Part shown: piece after piece, positions 1-8,756 of the stretch | Position numbering within the stretch: the stretch's first letter is position 1 | How the letters are laid out: each line of letters opens with the position of its first letter | Assembly (NCBI RefSeq): GCF_003076275.1 | Contig: NZ_CP029064.1 | Span: 1,436,501-1,500,500 of the forward strand | Length of the DNA stretch: 64,000 nucleotides | Direction of reading: 5' to 3' | Source: Microbulbifer sp. A4B17 | GTDB taxonomy: Bacteria > Pseudomonadota > Gammaproteobacteria > Pseudomonadales > Cellvibrionaceae | The notes under the pieces: model-generated | What the model was told of the DNA's origin: nothing | Seen by the model: the letters and a program-made list of their open reading frames with translations, nothing else | Databases searched by the model: none | Translations under genes and position numbers: made by a program

Positions 1-1192
1 GGGATTTATTACCGGCCTGAACGATGTGCTGGTACCACACCTGAAAAATGTTTTTGAGTTGAGTTACACCAAGGCAGTCTTGGTGCAGTTTTACTTTTTT
101 GCTGCCTACTTCCTCGTATCTGTGCCGGCCGGCATGTTGCTAAGGCGAGTTGGTTACCAGCTTGGGCTGGTGCTGGGGCTTTTGGTGGCCTGTGCGGGAT
201 GTCTGGTCTTTATTCCCGCTGCCCGCTTACAAATCTATGAGGTCTTTTTACTGGGGCTGTTTGTACTCGCGTCCGGAATTACCCTGCTACAAGTATCCGC
301 GAATCCCTATGTAATTGCGCTTGGCAGTGCTCGCACGGCCCCCAGTCGACTGAATCTGACCCAGGCTTTTAACTCCCTGGGAACTACCTTGGCACCGGTG
401 ATTGGCGGTGCGGTTTTCTTTGCGGGACTCACCATTGCTGCCGATCCGGATACAGCGGCGAGTATCGTCGAGTTCAGGGCTCGTGAAGCGGCGCTCGTAG
501 AGACCCCATATTTCTGGTTAGCCGTACTTCTTTTAGTGATGGTGGCTTTCTTTTCCTGGATAAGGTTGCCAGCTATTCCCGAGCATCAGCAGGGAGTAGA
601 GGCAAATAACCACGATGTATTTTCACTATGGCGCTTTCCCAGGCTGACCTTGGGAGCTGTAGGTATTTTTGCCTACGTGGGCGCTGAGGTGGCTATCGGC
701 AGCTTCCTGGTGAGCTTTTTTGGGGAGCCATCAGTGGCAAAGATGGCTCCTCTTGAAGCATCAAAGTACGTCTCCTATTACTGGGGCGGGGCGATGATTG
801 GGCGCTTTGCTGGGGCCTTTTTGCTGCGTTTTGTCTCTGCGGGAAAAACCCTGGCGGTTTGTGGCCTGGGCTCAGTGGTACTTATTGCCATTGCGATGAT
901 GACGTCTGGCCCGATCGCGGTCTGGTCCATAGTTGCGGTGGGACTGTGCAACTCGATTATGTTCCCCACCATATTCAGCTTGGCTTTGCGCGGGCTGGGC
1001 AAACATACCAGCCAGGGTAGTGGTGTCTTGTGTATGGCAATTGTCGGTGGTGCAATTATTCCTCTTTTCCAGGGGATGCTGGCTGATAGCGCGGGTATCC
1101 AGTACTCATTTCTGGTCCCTCTGGTTTGTTACTGCTACATCGTTTACTACGGCGCTTTTTCCAGGACTCTACGCGGTAGCGCAGTGGAGTAG
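1..1192 (+). CDS. FucP/GluP-type MFS sugar symporter, 5' truncated by window
   Basis: Major facilitator of the FucP / glucose-galactose (GluP) branch, which imports a hexose with H+ or Na+ across the inner membrane. The reading frame is open from base 2 and begins inside the conserved first helix (GFITGLNDVLVPHLK), so roughly the first 15-40 residues lie outside the window. The GTG at 26 is not the true start. The LND aspartate corresponds to the proton-coupling Asp of E. coli FucP. Where FucP has Glu in its LETAANP motif, this protein has Gln (LLQVSANPYV), as I recall for GluP-like members, so glucose or galactose is a better guess than fucose. About twelve hydrophobic segments follow. A GH3 glucosidase gene lies downstream, which fits uptake of released glucose. 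Family call firm, substrate inferred. Confidence 0.88.
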   Translation, partial: GFITGLNDVLVPHLKNVFELSYTKAVLVQFYFFAAYFLVSVPAGMLLRRVGYQLGLVLGLLVACAGCLVFIPAARLQIYEVFLLGLFVLASGITLLQVSANPYVIALGSARTAPSRLNLTQAFNSLGTTLAPVIGGAVFFAGLTIAADPDTAASIVEFRAREAALVETPYFWLAVLLLVMVAFFSWIRLPAIPEHQQGVEANNHDVFSLWRFPRLTLGAVGIFAYVGAEVAIGSFLVSFFGEPSVAKMAPLEASKYVSYYWGGAMIGRFAGAFLLRFVSAGKTLAVCGLGSVVLIAIAMMTSGPIAVWSIVAVGLCNSIMFPTIFSLALRGLGKHTSQGSGVLCMAIVGGAIIPLFQGMLADSAGIQYSFLVPLVCYCYIVYYGAFSRTLRGSAVE

Positions 1193-1577
1193 AGCGCTTA
1201 TTTATCCTTTCCGCCTTGTCTGTGATTTGGACCAGCCCATCGGATTTCTATTGGCCTGTAGAGGCAAGTACTGCAATTTGTTGTCATTGCGAACTGTGCC
1301 CACAAAATAGTTGCGACTCACACTAGTGACTATTTGCTGAAAGTGGACTCAGTAGAGCTAGATTCCAACAAGGGGTGGACTTGAAGGTTATCTTCAATAT
1401 TTCAGCCCAGTGGAAGCAGACCGCTCAGACCTGTTTAGGCAGTTGATGGGCGGCATAATAAATAAGGCGATAGTTGAAGCGCGCTGGTTGCACAGCTTTG
1501 GAAGTATTTCTCCAAAGTTAGCCGGACGTTACTTGTAGAGCCAGTTAACAAGCGTGGAATAATTTTGGGAGTTATTC
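1193..1577. other. Intergenic region upstream of the GH3 gene
   Basis: 385 bases without a convincing gene. It presumably holds the GH3 promoter. I see no clear sigma-70 hexamer pair, no strong hairpin and no recognised operator. Confidence 0.5.
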
Positions 1578-4169
1578 GTGAATTTTAGTAAGCGATTTTC
1601 GCTGGGCTTTGTCCTCTGTGCCTCTGTGCTCGCCGGGTGTCACTCGGAGAGCCAACAAACTGAGCCAAAAGCCGATAAAGCGCAGGCCGACACTGGCAGC
1701 AGTGCTGCCGAGGGCATCGACAACTGGCCTGAACTGAAGCCAGCTTTACCACGCGATGAAAAGCTGGAAGCCCAAATCACTGAAATCATGTCCCGCATGT
1801 CTCTGGAAGAGAAAGTGGGTCAGATGATCCAGGCGGAAATCCGCAGCGTTACTCCTGAAGATGTGAAGACCTATCACCTGGGCTCCGTATTGAATGGCGG
1901 TGGCGCCTTCCCGAACAACGACAAGTTCGCTACGCCGCAAGACTGGCTTGCGCTTTCCGATGCTTTCTTTAAAGCTTCCATGGACACTTCTGATGGCGGT
2001 GTTGCGATTCCCCTGATTTGGGGCTCAGATGCGGTTCACGGTCACAACAATGTAATTGGTGCAACACTGTTCCCGCACAATATTGGCTTGGGTGCAGCCC
2101 AAGACCCGGAGCTGATAGAGCGTATTGGTAGTGCTACCGCCCGCGAAGTGGCAGTGACCGGTATCGACTGGACTTTCGCTCCCACTGTAGCGGTAGTCCG
2201 TGATGACCGCTGGGGCAGAACTTACGAGAGCTATTCCGAAGATCCCAAGATCGTTGCGGATTATGCCGAAGCGATGGTGAAAGGGCTCCAGGGAGAAAAA
2301 TCCAGCGCTGAATTCCTGCGCGGCGAAAATCTGGTAGCCACTGCCAAGCACTTTGTCGGTGACGGTGGTACAACTCGCGGTATCGATCGAGGTGACAATG
2401 CGGTTCCGGAAAAAGAACTGGCAGAGGTCCATGCAGCGGGTTACCTGACGTCTCTGCCGGCTGGCGTACAGACCGTTATGGCTTCATTCAATAGCTGGAA
2501 CGGTGAAAAACTCCACGGCCACAAATACCTTCTGACCACTGTATTGAAAGAGCGCCTCGGTTTTGATGGCTTTGTTGTGGGCGACTGGAATGGTCACGGA
2601 TTTGTGCCCGGTTGCACCGTAGAGAGCTGTGCTGCTGCCATTAATGCCGGACTTGATATGTTTATGGTGCCGGCGGACTGGAAAGCCCTGTACAACAACA
2701 CCCTGGCCCAGGCCAAGAGCGGTGAAATCGGTGCAGAGCGTATCGATGATGCGGTTCGCCGTATCTTGCGAGTGAAGATCCGTGCAGGTCTGTTTGACCG
2801 CAATATGCCGCTGGCTGGCAAGGATGGCATCCTGGGCAACCCGGAGCACCGCGCTATCGCTCGTGAAGCGGTACGCAAATCCCTGGTATTGCTGAAAAAC
2901 AACGACAAGCTGCTGCCATTGGCTGCGGACCAGAATATTCTGGTTGCCGGCGATGGTGCGGATAATCTATCCAAACAGAGTGGTGGTTGGACGATTTCCT
3001 GGCAAGGTACCGGCAACACCCGCGCAGATTTCCCTGGTGCCACTTCAATCTTTGAAGGTATTTCATCGGCGGTTAAAGCAGCCGGCGGTGAAGCGGTATT
3101 GAGCGCTGATGGCAGCTTCTCAGATGCCACCTTTGCCAATGGTAAGGCGCCAAAGGTCGCTATTGTTGTATTTGGCGAAGAGCCCTACGCAGAGTGGCAT
3201 GGCGATATTACCAATCTGGAATATCAGCGCGGCAATAAAAAAGACTTGGCGCTGCTGAAAAAGCTGCGTGAGCAGGGCGTTCAGGTAGTGAGCGTTTTCC
3301 TGTCCGGTCGTCCGCTTTGGATTAACAGCGAACTGAATGCATCCGATGCGTTTGTCGCTGCCTGGTTGCCTGGCTCTGAAGGTGCTGGTGTTGCGGATGT
3401 CCTGATTAAGGGTACCGATGGGGAAGCCCGTTACGACTTTACCGGCAAGTTGCCATTTAGCTGGCCAATGCACAGCTATCAAAATGTCCTGAATCCATAC
3501 CACGAAAATTATGAGCCACTGTTTGAGTTGGGCTATGGCCTGGCTGCTGAACAGGAATCCCTTGTGAGCAATGAGTTGCCAGAGACCAGTGAATCCAGTG
3601 CCGGTGGCGGTTTGGAGGAAGCCTGGCTGTTGGTATCCCGCCCGCAGGCGCCCTGGGTGTTGAATATTTCTGAAGCTGGGGCGGAGGTTGTACCTGTACA
3701 CGGTAACTACGCAGTTAGCGGAAGTGATGAAAACATCACTGTCAGTTCCATCGATATGTCTTCCCAGGAAGATGCTCGACTGATTACCTGGAAAGGCCTG
3801 CGTCCTGGCGCAGTTCAGTTGTCTGCTGAATATATGCAAGACCTGAATGTCTATCTGGAAGAGAAGTCTGCGCTGACACTGAATATCCGTGTCGATCAGC
3901 CAATTGAAAAGCCGGTGATAGCTACCATGAGCTGTGGCGATGGTTGTTCTGCCAAGGTGCCACTGGAGTCCACACTGAAATCCATGGAGCAGAAAAGCTG
4001 GACCCGGGTTTCTGTAGATCTGCAGTGCTTTGTAAAAGCCGGTGCGGATTTCGGCAAGGTGTTTAGTGCCTTTGGTCTGGAGAGTGAAGCTCCGATGGCT
4101 ATTGCGGTTGCCAACGTTAAGCTGACCCCGGAAGCTGGAGTATCTGCTGATATTCGTTGTGACGGTTAA
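1578..4169 (+). CDS. GH3 family exo-beta-glucosidase lipoprotein (ExoP-like)
   Basis: Glycoside hydrolase family 3, 863 residues, releasing glucose from beta-glucans. The start is GTG, with GGGAG a few bases upstream. The N-terminus is a lipoprotein signal ending in VLAGC, so Cys21 would be acylated and the enzyme membrane-anchored outside the cytoplasm. Domain 1 (about 70-400) has the KHFVGDGGT motif and the catalytic nucleophile Asp336 in GFDGFVVGDW. Domain 2 (about 430-650) begins at KSLVLLKNN and carries GEEPYAEWHGD, whose Glu is the likely acid/base. A C-terminal extension of about 200 residues (660-863) resembles the extra beta domain of ExoP-type marine exo-1,3/1,4-beta-glucanases. The sugar symporter upstream fits a glucan-use pair. 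Family call firm; linkage specificity unknown. Confidence 0.93.
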   Translation: MNFSKRFSLGFVLCASVLAGCHSESQQTEPKADKAQADTGSSAAEGIDNWPELKPALPRDEKLEAQITEIMSRMSLEEKVGQMIQAEIRSVTPEDVKTYHLGSVLNGGGAFPNNDKFATPQDWLALSDAFFKASMDTSDGGVAIPLIWGSDAVHGHNNVIGATLFPHNIGLGAAQDPELIERIGSATAREVAVTGIDWTFAPTVAVVRDDRWGRTYESYSEDPKIVADYAEAMVKGLQGEKSSAEFLRGENLVATAKHFVGDGGTTRGIDRGDNAVPEKELAEVHAAGYLTSLPAGVQTVMASFNSWNGEKLHGHKYLLTTVLKERLGFDGFVVGDWNGHGFVPGCTVESCAAAINAGLDMFMVPADWKALYNNTLAQAKSGEIGAERIDDAVRRILRVKIRAGLFDRNMPLAGKDGILGNPEHRAIAREAVRKSLVLLKNNDKLLPLAADQNILVAGDGADNLSKQSGGWTISWQGTGNTRADFPGATSIFEGISSAVKAAGGEAVLSADGSFSDATFANGKAPKVAIVVFGEEPYAEWHGDITNLEYQRGNKKDLALLKKLREQGVQVVSVFLSGRPLWINSELNASDAFVAAWLPGSEGAGVADVLIKGTDGEARYDFTGKLPFSWPMHSYQNVLNPYHENYEPLFELGYGLAAEQESLVSNELPETSESSAGGGLEEAWLLVSRPQAPWVLNISEAGAEVVPVHGNYAVSGSDENITVSSIDMSSQEDARLITWKGLRPGAVQLSAEYMQDLNVYLEEKSALTLNIRVDQPIEKPVIATMSCGDGCSAKVPLESTLKSMEQKSWTRVSVDLQCFVKAGADFGKVFSAFGLESEAPMAIAVANVKLTPEAGVSADIRCDG

Positions 4170-4844
4170 GTTACAGCGCACTTAAAGGGTCAATTACCCT
4201 CAGCTGCTAACCAGCGTCAATAAAGTTAGCGGCTGAAATAATTTGTTCTCACAGGAACGGTGCCAATGTGATGTTCTATCCCGTTGGCACTTCTTCGCCG
4301 CTAGCCACTTCTATCTGAATATTTCTATTTCTTTCGTCCTGTAGATTTACACTGGGCGGCGCTATCCCACTATAAATCTACCTCTTCCTGTTATTTTTGT
4401 TATTTCACGCCTTCAGTGTATTGTTTGTCACAAAATTATTGTCGCTATTGGTGCTGTGTTAGGTTGTCAGGCACTGCAAACGTGCAGATAAATAAATAAT
4501 TTAATAAATTTTATTTTCGAACCTTATTTAAATTTTGGGGTGAGTTGGGTTTTGCGTAATTTCCATTTTCTCGGGAACAGAAAGGTAATTGATTTGAAAT
4601 GAACCTGCCATTTCTCACTGGTTAGTATGGCTTCGCATCCAAAATTAGGGCTGCTGGATAGTTGGCATTCTTATTGCTGGATATTTTGCGAGTATTTACT
4701 TTTTCAGAGCTGGCCTTCCATTGAATTTTGGCGGTTATGGTGGGTTGGTTCCCTATTTAATTTTTATGCATTTTGAGGTCCCCAGTAGTGGTGCTCTCGG
4801 GGGCGGTGCGGATAAATTAACTTGAAATGGAATTGGAGGAACTA
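4170..4844. other. Long intergenic region with hairpins and a possible gene relic
   Basis: About 675 AT-rich bases. It begins with a hairpin at 4201-4235 (listed separately). A second inverted repeat pairs GTGCCAA at 4260-4266 with TTGGCAC at 4284-4290. In frame 4649-4825 an open stretch of 58 codons without a normal start reads like a membrane-protein fragment (WIVGILIAGYFASIYFF, then GGYGGLVPYLIF) and runs to just before the next gene. It may be a degraded gene; I do not call it a CDS. Confidence 0.4.
4201..4235. terminator. Hairpin after the GH3 gene
   Basis: CAGCTGCTAAC (4201-4211) pairs with GTTAGCGGCTG (4225-4235), ten of eleven positions, with a 13-base loop. No proper U-tract follows, so it could be a weak or Rho-assisted terminator or an mRNA-stabilising 3' stem. 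Confidence 0.4.
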
Positions 4845-5594
4845 ATGGCACCTTGTCATATCGTTTTTTTACCAGGACTTTTCGCGCGTGGTTGGATTTG
4901 GAAGCAGGTAGCAGAGGCTTGCCGGCAGCAGGGACATAAAATCACCGTTATTGAGCCATCTATTCCCGAAGTGTTTATGGGCAAGTTGGAGTCGGCCCAC
5001 GAAATGATTCGGGAGTGCCTTCAATTAAATGGAGCAGCAGGGGGTAATATACTGGTCGGTAACTCAATGAGTGGACTTATCACTTTAGATTTTGCAGCGA
5101 AGTATCCCGAACTGGTGGCCGGAGTGGTTATCAGTGGTGCGCCGGGGCTTGAAGAATTGGAGGCTGGAGTTTCTCTTGTCGATCTTCGCGGATCAGTGCC
5201 AGGAGCGGCGAACTCCCTTTGTGAGAGAGTTTTTCGTGATATTAACCGCTTGCCAAAACCGGACTATGAAAGAGGGGTGGCCGATATCAATACGATATTT
5301 TCCACCAACGAAACATTTAAATCTGTAGTCAAGTGGCTGAACTTGAGTAGAAAATATGATGTTCATGGGAATCTGGATAAAGTGAAGTGTCCAATCAAGT
5401 TAATATGGGGTGACTTCGATAAAATAACGCCCGCGGAATCCTGGCGCTTACTTGCTTCACAGAGGGATAATATAGATTACTCTGAGGTGTATGATTGTGG
5501 ACATAGCCCTATGCTGGAAAAGCCGGAGGAGTTTTACAGCGTTCTTTCTGAATTTCTTCTTGGGTTAAGCAGGCCATTGGCGCGGACCGCCTGA
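4845..5594 (+). CDS. Alpha/beta-fold hydrolase
   Basis: Soluble alpha/beta hydrolase of 249 residues with no signal peptide. I place the start at ATG 4845 because GGAGGA at 4835-4840 lies just upstream with good spacing; an earlier in-frame ATG at 4827 has no ribosome-binding site. Visible parts are the oxyanion strand (HIVFLPGLFARGW), the nucleophile elbow GNSMSG, the acid in WGDFDKITP and the catalytic His in DCGHSPMLEKPEEF. The elbow has Ser where GxSxG normally has its last Gly, a tolerated but less common variant. The cap region and substrate cannot be read from sequence. It stands alone between long intergenic regions, so it is probably monocistronic. Confidence 0.85.
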   Translation: MAPCHIVFLPGLFARGWIWKQVAEACRQQGHKITVIEPSIPEVFMGKLESAHEMIRECLQLNGAAGGNILVGNSMSGLITLDFAAKYPELVAGVVISGAPGLEELEAGVSLVDLRGSVPGAANSLCERVFRDINRLPKPDYERGVADINTIFSTNETFKSVVKWLNLSRKYDVHGNLDKVKCPIKLIWGDFDKITPAESWRLLASQRDNIDYSEVYDCGHSPMLEKPEEFYSVLSEFLLGLSRPLARTA

Positions 5595-6013
5595 CCTTGG
5601 GATGGGTTGAAAAAGCGTAGCTATGACAGGAATTTTGCTTGTCATGGCTATGTGGTTTGAAGAGCATTAATAATGTTTTTAAATTGGTAGTGTTTTCTGA
5701 AGAAGTAGTTGATTAAAAAATTGGGGGCACAGTCCTTGTGTGTAATCATTGAATGGTTTTCCTTGATAGGGAGCTGGCTCCAAGGCCAGCTTTATTGCAT
5801 TAAAGCCTGTTGTTTTAATGTTTTTTGAGAGTACCCCAAAAAATTTCTACTTAATTCATTCTTGGCGTACAGACCACAGTTGGACGCCAATCTGTGACTG
5901 AATACTCTCTTTTATTATATCCAGTCCTGGTGTATTCAATTTGTAATCCCGTGAAATTGTTCGTGGACAGGTTACAAATAGGCTATGTAATGTATTTTTC
6001 AGGCTAATCATTT
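5595..6013. other. Convergent intergenic region with three hairpins
   Basis: 419 bases between convergent genes. GCTATGACA (5620-5628) pairs with TGTCATGGC (5640-5648). A stronger terminator-like stem lies at 5772-5791. TTGGCGT (5862-5868) pairs with ACGCCAA (5884-5890). No gene seen. Confidence 0.45.
5772..5796 (+). terminator. Putative intrinsic terminator
   Basis: AGCTGGC (5772-5778) and GCCAGCT (5785-5791) form a 7-bp stem with a 6-base loop, followed by TTATT. It would end forward transcripts from the hydrolase gene before the convergent GMC gene. Confidence 0.5.
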
Positions 6014-7750
6014 CTATAATCTTCCCGCAAAAAATTCATTGGCTGCATAATTTGCGGCTCGAGCAGTTAATGCCATAAAAGTTAGAGAGGGGTTTTGAAC
6101 TGCTGAAGAGACAAAGCAGGAGCCATCGGTTACAAAAAGGTTGCGTATATCGTGCGACTGGTTGTAACCATTTAAAACTGAGCTGGTTTTATCACTACCC
6201 ATACGTGCTGTGCCAACTTCATGTATAGCACTGCCAGGGGGGTATTTGTCACTTGTGACTTGTCCACTGACTTCACTTAGCCCCAAATTCTTAAGCATAG
6301 CTTGCATGGTTTCACAGGCATCTTCCATCATTAGGCGCTCATTTTCAGACCATTGGCAATTGATGTGTAGTTGTGGGATTCCCCACTTATCTTTTTTGGT
6401 GGAGTGAAGACTGACCTGGTTTTCGTGCCTCGGTAACATCTCTCCTTGTGTCCCAATCCAAAATCCCCAGCGTCCAGGTTGTTGCAGTTTTTCTTTAAAA
6501 GATTTTCCAATCCCCTCGGAAGCTGCCATTGTCCGCCAGTCCTGCCGATAGGCGCTTCCTGAAATCTGGTAGCCGCGCTTGTAGTGCTTTCGGTAAAGTT
6601 CGGGGCGATATTGGAAATTGGGTATCAGGATGCCGGTTGGTCTCCACCCGGAGAAGTACTCATCTTCATAACCATCAATAAAGCCGTGGGCTGAGGTATT
6701 GTAATTGTGGTCCATAAGGTAGTGGCCCAGTACACCAGAGCTGTTGGCGAGCCCCTTGGGGAAATGCTTGTTGGCTGAGTTGAGGAGTATTTGGGTTGAG
6801 CCCAATGTGGATGCGCAGAGGAAAACGATTCGTCCAAAATACTCTCGTTGTTGCAGGGCTTCGCTGTCGATTACCCTTACGCCAGCTACTCGGTTCTTTT
6901 TCGAGTTATAAATAAGGCTGTGTACCACGCTATTACTGGCAATTTGTAGTTTGCCGGTTCTCATTGCGGCTGGCATGGTGGCGCTTTGTGTAGAAAAGTA
7001 GCCGCCGAATGAGCAGCCTCGTTGGCACTGGTTGCGAGCCAGGCAGTTGTATCGGCCTAGGGCTACCTGTTCCCGGTTTGGCTTGGTCAGGTGAGCAGCT
7101 CTTCCAATAATGAAATGCTTATCACGATACTGCTTTTCAAACCTGGACTTGATGTCTTGTTCACACTGGTACATCTCAAATGGTGGTTGGTATTCGGAGT
7201 CTGGCAGTTGCTCAATATTGTCCGTATTGCCACTGATTCCGGCAAAGCGTTCGACTTTGCTGTACCAGGGGGCGATATCCTTGTAGCGAATTGGCCAATC
7301 AGCTCCTACGCCATCACGTTTGTTAGCGAGAAAGTCGTGGTTACTAAATCGATATGACTGCCGGAACCAAAGGAGGCTTTTGCCACCTACTTGATTGCCG
7401 CGAATCCAGGTAAAGTCTGAGCCGGGCTCTGTGGAGTAGGGTTGTTCGTTGTCATTGCAGAAAAAATGCTTGGTGCTTTCATTGAGAAAAATACTACGAC
7501 TTTGTATCGGGTAGATTTCTTTTTTCTCTTTCAGGTTCATTTTAGTACGGAGTGGGAATTCCCAAGGTCCCTTGTTTTCTGTGGGGTAGTCCTGGCCGTG
7601 TTTTACCATCCGGCCCCGATCTATCATCAGGGTACTTAACCCCCGTTCGGTTAGTTCTTTTGCTGCCCAGCCACCGCTAATACCTGATCCTATAACGATT
7701 GCGTCAAATACCTGGTTTTCTTTTTGGATCAATAATTCATCATTTTGCAT
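6014..7750 (-). CDS. GMC-family oxidoreductase (gluconate 2-dehydrogenase large-subunit type)
   Basis: FAD-dependent glucose-methanol-choline oxidoreductase of 578 residues. The N-terminal dinucleotide fold has GSGISGGWAAKELTERG and ends at the acidic IDRGR strand. The C-terminal half has HEVGTARMG and the closing motif NLFVTDGSCFVSSAVQNPSL that bounds the active site, with the conserved His/Asn region. It resembles the flavoprotein subunit of membrane-linked sugar and sugar-acid dehydrogenases. It has no signal peptide of its own. The gene just upstream on the same strand, 11 bases away, encodes the Tat-signal-bearing subunit 3, so the folded flavoprotein is probably exported piggy-back by Tat. 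The usual cytochrome c subunit is not present here. Oxidation of a sugar or polyol in the periplasm is inferred. Confidence 0.88.
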   Translation of the reverse strand: MQNDELLIQKENQVFDAIVIGSGISGGWAAKELTERGLSTLMIDRGRMVKHGQDYPTENKGPWEFPLRTKMNLKEKKEIYPIQSRSIFLNESTKHFFCNDNEQPYSTEPGSDFTWIRGNQVGGKSLLWFRQSYRFSNHDFLANKRDGVGADWPIRYKDIAPWYSKVERFAGISGNTDNIEQLPDSEYQPPFEMYQCEQDIKSRFEKQYRDKHFIIGRAAHLTKPNREQVALGRYNCLARNQCQRGCSFGGYFSTQSATMPAAMRTGKLQIASNSVVHSLIYNSKKNRVAGVRVIDSEALQQREYFGRIVFLCASTLGSTQILLNSANKHFPKGLANSSGVLGHYLMDHNYNTSAHGFIDGYEDEYFSGWRPTGILIPNFQYRPELYRKHYKRGYQISGSAYRQDWRTMAASEGIGKSFKEKLQQPGRWGFWIGTQGEMLPRHENQVSLHSTKKDKWGIPQLHINCQWSENERLMMEDACETMQAMLKNLGLSEVSGQVTSDKYPPGSAIHEVGTARMGSDKTSSVLNGYNQSHDIRNLFVTDGSCFVSSAVQNPSLTFMALTARAANYAANEFFAGRL

Positions 7751-7761
7751 AGTGTTTTCCT

Positions 7762-8355
7762 TTAAATACGTGGCAGTGAACCCCAGGCCTTCCCGGTTTG
7801 ATCCAATGGAACTGAACCTTTGAATCCACCGGGGATTGCTTGGTAAGCAAGCTCACGGGTGGCTCCGGTAAAGCTGGTGTAGTAGCCAAGGCACACCAGG
7901 AATTTAAGATTCCTGAAATCCTGTTGTAAGTCTGGGTTAAAGGGGGCTATTCCGGTGTCGAGTGATTCGAGTAGGGCAACCGATTGTTCTGGGGCCAGAT
8001 GGATAAAAGGGTGTCCATACCGGGCGGTGGCACCCTCCTCCAACTCATGTAAGAGCCTTTTAGTTTTTAGCTGGGTCTGTTCTTCTATGCAGTCGGTTAA
8101 ATAATGATCGACAAATAAATGGCACTCTGTTTCAGCTGCGCCGGGAGTATCCGTTGCGGGTATCAGGTAGAAGCAGATTTTGTGAAGGGTGGTGAGTTGT
8201 TCAATAGAAAAAAGCCGTGCCCGATAGGCGTCAGTTCTTCGCGATTTGAAAAAAATATCTGCTGCCGCAAGAGCTTGCTGTTCTGTACAGGTTAAGGCCA
8301 GAGAGGTCCCGCCCACAGTGGCCAGCCCTTGAATAAATTTCCGACGGTTTATCAT
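7762..8355 (-). CDS. Gluconate 2-dehydrogenase subunit 3 family protein (Tat substrate)
   Basis: Small subunit of a GMC dehydrogenase, 197 residues. The start has GAGGAG a few bases upstream. The N-terminus is a Tat signal: NRRKFIQG followed by a hydrophobic stretch (LATVGGTSLALTC). The rest is the helical subunit-3 domain with FSIEQLTTLHKICFYLIPATDTPGAAE near residues 50-75 and a C-terminal FLVCLGYYTSFTGATRE stretch. In known enzymes this subunit is needed for export and activity of the flavoprotein, whose gene follows 11 bases downstream. Transcription would start in the region shared with the divergent AraC regulator. Confidence 0.87.
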   Translation of the reverse strand: MINRRKFIQGLATVGGTSLALTCTEQQALAAADIFFKSRRTDAYRARLFSIEQLTTLHKICFYLIPATDTPGAAETECHLFVDHYLTDCIEEQTQLKTKRLLHELEEGATARYGHPFIHLAPEQSVALLESLDTGIAPFNPDLQQDFRNLKFLVCLGYYTSFTGATRELAYQAIPGGFKGSVPLDQTGKAWGSLPRI

Positions 8356-8457
8356 CCCGGTCTCCTCTTGTTGCTTGAAGAGTTAGTTCTTTTCTAGTGA
8401 ATCGATACTGGTAGGGAGATTTTGTCTTGGGGGCTTCAGCTCGTCGTCTTGATTTGT

Positions 8458-8497
8458 GGTAATACCCAAATCTGGACGTACAAATTTAGGTATTACC
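8458..8497. promoter_or_regulatory. Pair of GGTANTACC palindromes, candidate operator
   Basis: GGTAATACC at 8458-8466 and GGTATTACC at 8489-8497. Each is a perfect palindrome around its middle base, and their centres are 31 bases apart, close to three helical turns. Two same-face sites in a divergent promoter region are what a dimeric regulator would bind. Which regulator uses them is unknown; the adjacent AraC-type protein is the obvious candidate, although AraC sites are usually not palindromic. Confidence 0.45.
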
Positions 8498-8552
8498 TAA
8501 AGCTTTACCCCTCAATTGGGCAGGCCGATGATGGTTTAGTGGTAATATCTTT

Positions 8553-8733
8553 CTAGGGAGCCTCTGAATAACTCCGTGATACCTCTGCAAGCCCCGAAGG
8601 GCGGGCCTTGAAGGCCACAGCTGCTGCGTTGCAGCTCTTGCAAAGGACTGGGCCATTCGCGGCGAGCTGCGCCTAACATCTGCAGCCTTCAAGACCCGCA
8701 GAGGCATTATGGAGTTATTCAGAGGCTCCCTAG
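8553..8733. mobile_element. MITE-like palindromic element, 181 bp
   Basis: Perfect 23-bp terminal inverted repeats at 8553-8575 and 8711-8733, with core GGAGCCTCTGAATAACTCC. Each end is bounded by CTAG, which may be a 4-bp target duplication of the CWAR type made by IS5-group elements. The interior is GC-rich, partly self-complementary (CCTCTGC at 8581-8587 against GCAGAGG at 8698-8704) and codes for nothing convincing. Degenerate copies of the same end sequence occur at 18009-18023 and 54329-54396, so this is a small repeated family. Mobilisation by a transposase elsewhere is inferred. Confidence 0.75.
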
Positions 8734-8756
8734 GTAGAAGGGCTATTTGAGTATCA

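Larger units (their letters stand above)
8356..8756. other. Divergent regulatory region with operator-like repeats and MITE
   Basis: 401 bases between the GMC operon (reverse) and the AraC-type regulator (forward). It contains two GGTANTACC palindromes (8458-8497) and a 181-bp palindromic element (8553-8733), each listed separately. The element ends about 23 bases before the regulator start, so it must separate the regulator gene from its original promoter or supply a new one. Confidence 0.7.

Noticed and set aside
3120..4181. 353-codon reverse ORF opposite the GH3 gene
   Set aside because: Antisense to the GH3 C-terminal region; no domain features and no ribosome-binding site.
4627..4776. 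49-codon ATG ORF rich in Trp before the alpha/beta hydrolase
   Set aside because: Composition is unlike real proteins; the neighbouring frame looks more protein-like, though it has no start.
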